Shown piece after piece: positions 56,582 through 64,000 of a stretch of DNA of 64,000 nt. The DNA lies in assembly GCA_023014335.1 (NCBI GenBank), contig JAECYW010000001.1:4278001-4342000 (forward strand). The letters are read 5' to 3'. Under the pieces are notes generated by a model. The model made no database searches. It was not told where the DNA came from and saw nothing but the letters and a program-made list of their open reading frames with translations. This DNA is from Galerina marginata. Its lineage: Eukaryota; Basidiomycota; Agaricomycetes; Agaricales; Galerinaceae. How positions within the stretch are numbered: position 1 is the first letter of the stretch; each line of letters opens with the position of its first letter. A program made the position numbers and the translations under genes.

Positions 56582-57674
56582 ATGGTACTCGACCGTGACC
56601 TGCCTCTTTCTGTCGACCATCGTGAAGGCTACACGTTGGCCATAAGCCAAATACCACCCCCAAAAGGACATAAATGCTCCGTTTGTAAACGACTTCCTGA
56701 AGAGAACAAGGTCCATCCTACTTGTGCCCAGGTACGATCATAGTTGGATCATAGTTAAGGCAGAGTTTTGGAAATCCTAATGCCGCACTTATGTCCAGTG
56801 TAGAGCGACGAATTATTGTTCTAGAGAGGTATTCGTCCAAGCCAATTGTTTGGAATGAACGCGTCGCTAACGTAAATCTCTCAGAGTCAAAAACAGGATT
56901 GGTGAGCCCAGGTAAATCTAATGTCAAAATTCTAATTTCTTCTGCAGGCCAAAACATAAACAATGGTGCTCCGAATACGATAAGCATCGTAGCTTTATTC
57001 TCAAATGGTCTGAGCGAATGAGTCTGGATCCAGAGTCCAAGATCTATCTCAAGATGACACTCGCCGAAGGTTTCCTTGACGCTTTCACTCAGTCTTCAAC
57101 TGCTCATCGCAAACTGTGGGTTTTTTCCGTGACTTTCTTCCTATGTCCCATCAAGGAAGAACACCTTGCAGCGCTCGGTTCACCGAATATCCCTCTGGGT
57201 GCACTCGCCCACGTACCAATGGTCGGGAGACTCATGGCTTCCAAGTTCGTCGACATTTCTGACCAGGAGAAATATCCCCTCCAACCCCGCATACGCGACA
57301 TGTGGCAGGCCATCCGCGATCATATGGATAGTTGCAACCTTGCTGATTCGATTTCAATTGTGGTAATATTCGAGTACCCTGGAGCAGAAACTTATGCTTC
57401 ACTGGATGCTATTCTCTCCGATGAAATTGCCGAGGTTAAAAAGAAACATGAGCTGTCGAGGAACTCACAGAGAGAACTTCCCGTCCCCGTTCGGTATGTC
57501 CATTGTTCACTTTCAATAGTGGTTCAATGTATTAAATATTGTCACGATAGGCACATAGACCGGTGGCTTCAAGAACTAAGGAATAGCAAAGGAGAAAAAG
57601 TGGTATGCGAGATGGGAGACAGAGATAAAGCGTTTTTTAGGATAGGCAATCTGGCGGCCGACCTTCCCCAATGA
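56582..57674 (+). CDS. MYND-type zinc-finger protein
   Basis: Five exons (56582-56731, 56799-56828, 56885-56901, 56948-57493, 57551-57674) join in phase to 288 aa. The exons of 30 and 17 nt are microexons; both are needed to complete the finger. The MYND ligands are C32, C35, C48, C51, C57, H69 and C73, with correct spacing (CSVC...PTCAQC...YCSRES...PKHKQWC). The eighth position, normally Cys, is Ser61. The rest is a conserved-looking unknown domain (ESKIYLKMTLAEGFLDAFTQ; VPMVGRLMASKFVDIS; HIDRWLQELRNSKGEK). MYND fingers bind proline-rich peptides, so a protein-interaction role is likely. No counterpart occurs in copy 1 of the duplication. Confidence 0.85.
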
Positions 57675-57679
57675 ACAAT

Positions 57680-58065
57680 ATGATTTAAGCAGAGTCGTTC
57701 CGTCGATTACAGACGGAGTAGGTTATCACTACTACTTTTTTTAGTTGTTCAATTTGTGTACGCGTGGAGCTAGCTTTTGATCGTTCCCATCCCAGGTCCC
57801 TTGTATCGCTGTACACTTAACCAATATGTGTGCCTACAAATTATTGTACTCGGGCAATTTAGAATCAGAAGGTCGTTAACGAGCCTGTGTACTCGTCTGT
57901 GTATGCTTATAGAGTATGTTGTTCGGAGGTCACGAATCAAGAAGGCGTTCTGAGTTTCGAAGCCAATAATATACTCGACCGTTTAATTATACGAAAGGAT
58001 TGATCCATTCTTGCTGCTGCCACCAAATTTAGTTCATTTCTAACTATCTCTGTTATAAACATCGT
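57680..58065. other. 3' flank of the MYND gene
   Basis: I see no coding signal; this is spacer between the MYND gene and duplication block B. Confidence 0.5.
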
Positions 58066-58069
58066 GTCA

Positions 58070-58840
58070 ATGTGAGGCGCGAGAAACTATGAGAGGAGAT
58101 TCAGGATCATTTCGGGTTTTACAAGTCAATGTAGCTCAATGCAAATTTATTCCTGCCCTTAAACATAAGGAAATCGGTGCCCGTCCTGAGCAAAAATTCT
58201 CGAGGCCTGACCAGTGGACTGTTCCGGCTTTTTAAACTCTAGGGCAGATACGGCGTCATGCCCAGTTGATTGGTCCGTTTCGGCGGCTATCTTCAGCCGG
58301 CTGTTCAAGCTGACCATTATCGAGTTGGAGTAGAGTTTTCCAAGGATAGCGATGGTATAGTAGAAGTATGTGGGATGACCGTTATGCACAGACAATGCTA
58401 AGTTGAGGGATGCCATGAACGCTGTTAATAGTGTTAATTTTTTTGAACTCGCCTCGGAAGTCTATGCACCGACCAGTGAGTGTACCTGTTCCAACGGTTA
58501 TACGAATGATTTTTTCCACTATAAGCGCTGTTTCTTTGATGTGCGTCTTGCGGACAGAAAGTTTAAATGCTTGGGTTATTACAGGAGTGATAATTACCAG
58601 ACGCGCTACTTACATATACGGTCATTGATATAGCAATAATTACATCACAAAGTGCGCTTCCACCATTCCAGACCTTAAAAAATTGAAGCTTGAAAAGGAA
58701 TGAGCGTGCCTTCGACGCTCACCCCGAGTGTATAAAATGATTGCCTTCCCAGGAAAAGAGAGTTGAAAAGAGCCATCTTCATCTCCCAACTCGTTGCAGC
58801 AGCCCCTCCTAATTGACAAAGTGCAAGCTAATAATGATAG
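58070..58840. repeat. Segmental duplication block B, copy 2
   Basis: Counterpart of 39955-40720. It differs by scattered substitutions, and its right end is at exactly the same base text. Confidence 0.85.
58159..58579 (-). pseudogene. DUF6534-type membrane protein, C-terminal relic (copy 2)
   Basis: Same content as 40041-40461: TALIVEKIIRITVGT-x-TLT, the same intron, and AFMASLNLALSVHNG...KLYSNSIMVSLNSRLKI. Substitutions between the copies are few. The upstream helices are absent here too, so truncation came before the duplication. Confidence 0.6.
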
Positions 58841-58844
58841 TAAA

Positions 58845-59215
58845 TGGTAAGGTTCGAAACCGCATCTTCAAGCGCTTACTAAAAATATTATAACTGAAAC
58901 GGTCTTCGACTGTGAAAGAATGCTGATACGATAGGCATAGTATGATTGTACTATGAATGTTACTAGATAGAAGACATTCAGCGGTCAATTTGAGCGGCAG
59001 TAGCAGAACTTGCCAATCCCGCCCAGTATGGGGAAGCTAATCCATGTGGTCCCGACTTCGTCAAAAGCTACGATATTTCCGAAGTTTTCCGCAAACCCAT
59101 GAAATACGGTTTGTGTGTTAAGGAAAGTCTGCGCAGCTTCCAGCAAATATACAATTGTGACAAGGACTTTGGTGGGCCAACGATCAGTCGGAAAAGCCAG
59201 ATAGTATATATCTGC
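58845..59215. other. Spacer between blocks B and C (copy 2)
   Basis: I see no gene. In copy 1 the corresponding interval is 4.7 kb long and holds the G-alpha gene. Confidence 0.5.
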
Positions 59216-59217
59216 CG

Positions 59218-60260
59218 TGGTTAATAAGTAACTGGTCGTCCATAGGCTTCGAGTTAATGCTTACACGTTTGTGCCGAGAGTACACCGAAAAAGCACCAAT
59301 TAAGCATTGCACCGATTAGCTGAACCTTAACTGTGAGTTTTCGTGTTCATTTTTGAGGGCAATAAATACTACGAACATAAGGTCCTACGCTGCGAATATC
59401 TATCTTGAGTATTTGACAAAGTATGAAAGAGGAAACGTACACATGGAACCTATATCGAATGGCAATGGCGGGGGATCTGGCATTGGAAAGCGGTCGGACA
59501 AATTGTAGAAGAATGAGGGCTTGAACTCGTTAGAATTCCAAGGCCCTTGAATATAAAGTATAAATGTCGCTCACGGCCTTAATATAGTCAAATCAGTTTC
59601 GCCTATATACCGCGAGAGCGCACCGTTCGCATCTCTCGGAGTGAAATTGAACATCAACGATATCTTATCATTCCATCCGCGCTGATGGATGGATATTAAT
59701 AGACGGATCGGGGGGATTCTCGGTGAACACTGGAAAAGGCTCCATCTCTGGGCGCCTCTTGGTGAGCAGGGATTTCGGCGAAGTCAATGATACCGATCAC
59801 GATGGTGGACTGTTGGATGAAAATCGGGAATCTGATTTGTTCTAAATCATATTAGCGCCCGGGTCTTAATCGATTTGAAGGCGGTAATTTTGTGCATCGC
59901 CTACTCGTTCTTCCATACTTTCAGGCCATAAAATCACACGATTCCGAGACACGAGGCGTAAGAAATCACGCATAGCTTGCATGGAATGAAAGACGCTGAC
60001 TGAGTAGTGAGCATGCGAGCAAAACGAATACTTATTTGATACTTATACTTAGACAATCTCTAAACAGTCAGGTTCACGGGGCCAATCACATCCCGAGAAT
60101 GTAAATGCCTAGGCGGACCCAGCTTCTTTTCGTCATCCGAGTACAGCCAAAGCAGACGGAAATAGAGGTGACGAAGCCTAGAATTCACGCTGACAGGAGG
60201 CAGAAGTCAGGCAGGCTTTGGCAGTGCAAAGGCGGTGATTTCTAACACAGACAAACAGCG
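59218..60260. repeat. Segmental duplication block C, copy 2
   Basis: Counterpart of 45411-46475, with small deletions (for example about 45 bp within the minus-strand relic frame near 59580). Confidence 0.75.
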
Positions 60261-60540
60261 ACGTTGATTTGATTCTAAATTGACCGACCAACTTCCTTGT
60301 CTCCTGCCCAATCTACGCCCGTCAAGCCTGTTTATAGGAGCAGTGCTCCTGGATAACCAGTGCTTTGTGAGTTATTCTAGCGTTGAAAATCTCTTATTTA
60401 TAGTCTTTTGTTTCGTAGTGACAAATTCTCTGCATTTCTCGTTCACCCGGTTCCAAGAACACCGCCACACCCATTCTCACTTTCAACTTCCAGCTTCGTT
60501 CTCTTCCATCGTTGGGATCGCACGATTTTCACGCCAGAGA

Positions 60541-60926
60541 TGGATTCGGGGCCGCCGCGGCTGGTGGACGCACACCCATCGTTCATCCCACCACCTCACG
60601 GCACGTCACATGGCGGTCATCCTGGGTTTTTTTACCCGTTTCCTAGGGCGAGAGGAGGAGGAGGCTACCAGTCCAGGTGCGTTGACTATTTCGAATCTTT
60701 TACTTCCGCGAAGGCTAACTTAACGGAACCAAATCTGCAGCTCGTCATGGTCCCGCCGCACGGCACGCCCGTTTTCATGCGCATATACTCCGACCACGCC
60801 TCCAAATATCACCCATTGTTCTTCAGAGTGAGCTCAAGCCTCAAGATACGAAAATGTGATTTCAACGCTCTCAACGCTTGGCTTATGAACATATATACCT
60901 TGCTGTCTACGATGCGATCATTGTGA
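60541..60926 (+). CDS. Unrecognised open frame, possibly a gene
   Basis: A plus-strand frame is open from 60408 to 60926, and the ATG at 60541 gives 128 aa. The N-terminal half is rich in Pro, Gly and His (DSGPPRLVDAHPSFIPPPHG; HPGFFYPFPRARGGGG). The second half (LQLVMVPPHGTPVFMRIYSD) looks protein-like. I know no such family. A splice just after the Gly run (donor GTGCGT at about 60679) is possible and would change the product. Confidence 0.3.
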
Positions 60927-60929
60927 TCA

Positions 60930-61905
60930 GTGGTAAGAAATGTCCTATCATGGTATCCAACTCATACATACCTACGTTCTTGCAGGCTCGTGGTCTGATT
61001 CTATTGCTTAGACTCAGAAGGTCATGGCGAATACGTGAAGAACAGAGTGATCTGTTTCCCTAACGTGGTAGAAGTTCCGCAACTTATTGATTGCAGACTG
61101 ATTCGCAGTGCCTAGTTCTGTGAGTCCCTTACCCTCGACTGACTAGGAAGTAGTCTTGCAGCGCGTCTTTCAGCTCCTTTTCCACCACTCACACTGTCTT
61201 CAACTGCACTGTTGCTCGTTATCCCGATGTACCTACACCCAAACTGTACCATAAATACCCTCGTCGGACTTGAATCCGATTTCAAGTCACGAAAATATAA
61301 CTCAATTCAATACTCCCAGCAGAACATGAAGACGTAAGAACGTTTCTGCCTTCAAGCGTTAGCGCGACGGTAGGTACAAGGTCAGGTTTCGATCTTACAC
61401 TTTCCTAGGTGAGGACTTTCAGTTGATTCTTACTTGGCTATAGCGCCCAATGCCCGTATGATCTACCCACTTCTCGTGGCAATTCCACAATGCTGGACTT
61501 GTCTACACTTGCCAGCCGCGTTTGACTAGGAGGTGAGCTACGAAATATTTCCCATGTCGAGTGGCGTAGAGGCTAAAACTTAACCCAATTTTACGTAGTG
61601 GCTATAAATGTATCATTTGTAAATTCTAGTCCTTTCTCCATGAATAAATGAGCCACCAAGTTCTGATAAAACGGACACCATTTCATTTTGTACCTGATTG
61701 GGTCATTGATTTTGCCCGTCCATAAGTCTGCGACACAAAGAGGTTCGAAATTCCGAGCAGATGATGTAAATTGGCACATAGTTGGCGTTATAATTTAACT
61801 CTCTACCTAGTAATTCGAAATTCGTAGAGTACGTATCGTTGAGCCAGCTATTAATTAGTTTTTTGTACGACTGTGCTAAGCTTTGACCTTAAAAGCAACC
61901 AAGTG
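60930..61905. other. No supported gene
   Basis: The minus-strand frame 61591-61779 (62 codons) has no known motif. The remainder is non-coding as far as I can see. Confidence 0.4.
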
Positions 61906-61910
61906 GTTTT

Positions 61911-63237
61911 TTAAATACTGGTATGTAAGATGAGACCGTTCGTGGTTTCTCTATGGAATTGGGACGGTGATGATTGGGACGGCGATGAGAGCGTCGAAAT
62001 TTCAGTAAGCGTAAGTGGGCCAAGAGAACGTGAATGCTCAGATATGCAAGGACGTGGCTGCTCTGAGGAGGGTTGCATCTCCTCGGCATTTTCGCGCTTT
62101 AGTAGATCTTGGTTACGGAGGCGGTGACGGTGCACCGCTCGATAAAGACCAGTCGACACAACCGTTAGATTAGAGGCGAAGAGACAAACGGCCTCCTGAA
62201 AGCAAACACGGTAAGCTCAATGAGATCAATACAAAATTTTGACGATCATACCTCAATATTACAGAGACCTCCAATAACCATGACGTAGTCCTCACCTGCG
62301 GAAATCTCGCTGTTTAGGAACAAAATTGCGAATGCGACCGCCACTCCTAATGACAATGCGCTTCCGCAAAAAACGCCTAAAATTAGGCGGCGCTCCATTG
62401 GTGGGAGCTTTACTCTCCATAGGAAAATTAGTGGTAATAGAAGAAGGGCGATGTCACAGATTATCGTGTCTAGAACAAAAATAAGACTACAAAGTCAGCT
62501 AAAAATGCTCAATTTGCGGGATTTGTACGTACCTGAAATACCAAAAGCAATTGCAAGAAGATATTTTCCTTTAATGGAAATGCAGTACGTCGCTTTATTG
62601 AAAACGAGGAACCATGGCGTGTCCTTACAGGATAGTGCGGAGACAAGGACACACGCGACAAAGGAAACCACCAGAAAGGCAACCAGAAGGAAAGACCACA
62701 TGCGAGCGTGGTGCTTCTTTGGGAATATTCGCACTAAGGATAAACCAAGAGCTACTCGGGAAGCCCTGAATTAATAGATCGTAAGCATACCGATCAACGG
62801 CAGTACGTCTTCAGAAGCCTCGAAAACTTTACTTACCAGACTGAAATAAGATATGGAAACAGAGAAAGCCAGTATGAGTTCAGAATCTGGTACCACCTCG
62901 GGGCAGTACTTGGGTCAAGAACTGGGATCCCATCGTTATTATACATTCGAAATCAATGAATATCCGCACTCACCTCGACGACTAAATCGAATCCACACCA
63001 TAATGCAGATCACTACGTTCAATACCACTGGAACCAAGACGAGATAATCATCCCACCACAGCCGGCGGATGCGAAATCGACGAGTAAGGCGATAGAGGGT
63101 CGAACCGATAGCAAACGCATGCAAGAACAAAACTGCAACTACTGGCACAATTAGCTGAGGTCAGTTGTGGAGTAAAAACGGCTGTACATACCTTTCCAGC
63201 CCAGGTAGGACTGAAGCGGAACGGTCACTACTCCCAT
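61911..63237 (-). CDS. Rhodopsin-domain integral membrane protein
   Basis: Six exons (63237-63192, 63132-62974, 62921-62837, 62765-62533, 62469-62252, 62195-61911) join in phase to 341 aa. Six to seven hydrophobic segments are seen. The motif RLWWDDYLVLVPVVLNV closes the first loop, WASRVALGLSLVRIFPK is the family's helix-3 region, and IICDIALLLLPLIFLWRVKL, then ERRLILGVF, cover helix 5 and its loop. GGLCNIEEAVCLFASNLTVV follows. This is the common plant- and soil-fungal rhodopsin-domain family, whose members are putative seven-helix receptors without the retinal Lys. The C-terminal 70 residues are polar and Ser-rich, likely cytoplasmic. No lesion seen. Confidence 0.9.
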
Positions 63238-63239
63238 CG

Positions 63240-64000
63240 CTGTTCATTAATTAGCTAAGGTAAACGTAGAAAGGCGGGTGGGTATTGAAATTACCAACGT
63301 TGGCCAGGCAGTATTTATACGTCGACGAATGCCGGCATAGTTGCAGGGTTGGAATAACGGAAAGCTGATCAGTGGAAATTTGCAATAGAATCGCGGTTCC
63401 CCGTTACAGCTTGATCGATCAGCACGTAAGTTGAATTCAGGACGGGGAATTTCGTGAGGCTTGCCTAAGAAATAAACACGCTGAATTCTCGGGAGACCCT
63501 GCATTTGTAGTGAATATTTAATCAAGCGCCGGTAGGGACTTCCCATGACCCGCAGGGCTAGCCTTCAACATCACTCTGTTATGATAATATCATGGAGTTG
63601 TCTTTCTGCTGGAGTCCTGAACTGGGTACTAGGAAAAATAACTCTGACAAGATTTCGAGAACTGGCGGCGGATTGGCTTTAAAATAGCAGCCAAAAACCC
63701 AAGAAATAAGGCACTCCACAATAAAATGCCTACTCAAAGGCCAACCGGTGTATTCCAACCAATGTATTCTTACTCACAAGCACACGATATATCTCCACTT
63801 CTCTAACTTTCTCCCCGAACATTTATCCCAAAGAAGCTGCTGCCGTTTCTGCACAAGATTTCCTAAGCCCGACGGCAGAAGTGTGTCGTGGGAACAGCCT
63901 AACTTTGACAGCTAACCAGCGTGCGAGCTGGTATTATCGCTTTCAATGCAATCTGGCTGTCATAATTTTTTGTATATAAGATTCCATTGTTATATACTAC
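63240..64000. other. Upstream region; no supported gene
   Basis: The minus-strand frame 63247-63546 lies just upstream of the rhodopsin-domain gene but has no recognisable domain. The rest shows no coding signal before the window ends. Confidence 0.4.

Overview
The window looks like accessory DNA from a mushroom-forming basidiomycete (Agaricomycetes). The reasons are genes cut by many introns of about 45-60 nt with GTRNGT/YAG sites, and several gene types frequent in that class: F-box-like proteins, DUF6534 and rhodopsin-domain membrane proteins, jelly-roll plus transmembrane proteins, several decayed duplications, and transposon-like islands. No rRNA, tRNA, CRISPR array or telomere repeat was seen. 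Exon models were built by hand by checking reading phase across each splice.

Layout. 1-4.8 kb: mostly non-coding, with four hairpin-bearing repeats (2.1-3.0 kb) and an F-box relic. 4.8-10.9 kb: four minus-strand paralogues of a small single-pass membrane protein with a coiled-coil tail, interrupted by a plus-strand F-box gene. 11.9-13.5 kb: a four-exon surface protein (jelly-roll-like ectodomain, one membrane span, cytoplasmic tail). 14.3-17.2 kb: a small secreted cysteine protein, its relic, and three decayed minus-strand repeats. 19.9-23.3 kb: degenerate direct repeats and a truncated two-finger gene of OrsD type.

23.3-32.4 kb is an AT-rich island and the main find. It opens with a GGGAACA-rich repeat block. 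It then encodes one 1,699-residue protein that joins zinc fingers, an OrsD-type domain, a complete tyrosine-recombinase catalytic set (R...RH...H...Y) and a RecQ-type helicase. Four tandem small paralogous genes follow, each with the same promoter motif (TGGTCTGTGCGC before a TATA box) and a C-terminal WW motif. A 16-bp palindrome (AAGTTCCATGGAACTT and variants) is scattered through the whole island, including in frame inside the large protein. I infer a recombinase-helicase mobile element with cargo or accessory genes.

33.8-60.3 kb carries a colinear segmental duplication in three blocks (A: 33.8-38.7/51.9-55.5; B: 40.0-40.7/58.1-58.8; C: 45.4-46.5/59.2-60.3). Block A holds two HMG-box transcription factor pseudogenes with different lesions; block B holds two DUF6534 relics. 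Between and around the blocks lie an intact G-alpha gene (41.6-43.3 kb), a heme-dependent oxidative N-demethylase-like gene (47.3-48.6 kb) and a five-exon MYND-finger gene (56.6-57.7 kb). A six-exon rhodopsin-domain membrane protein (61.9-63.2 kb) closes the window.
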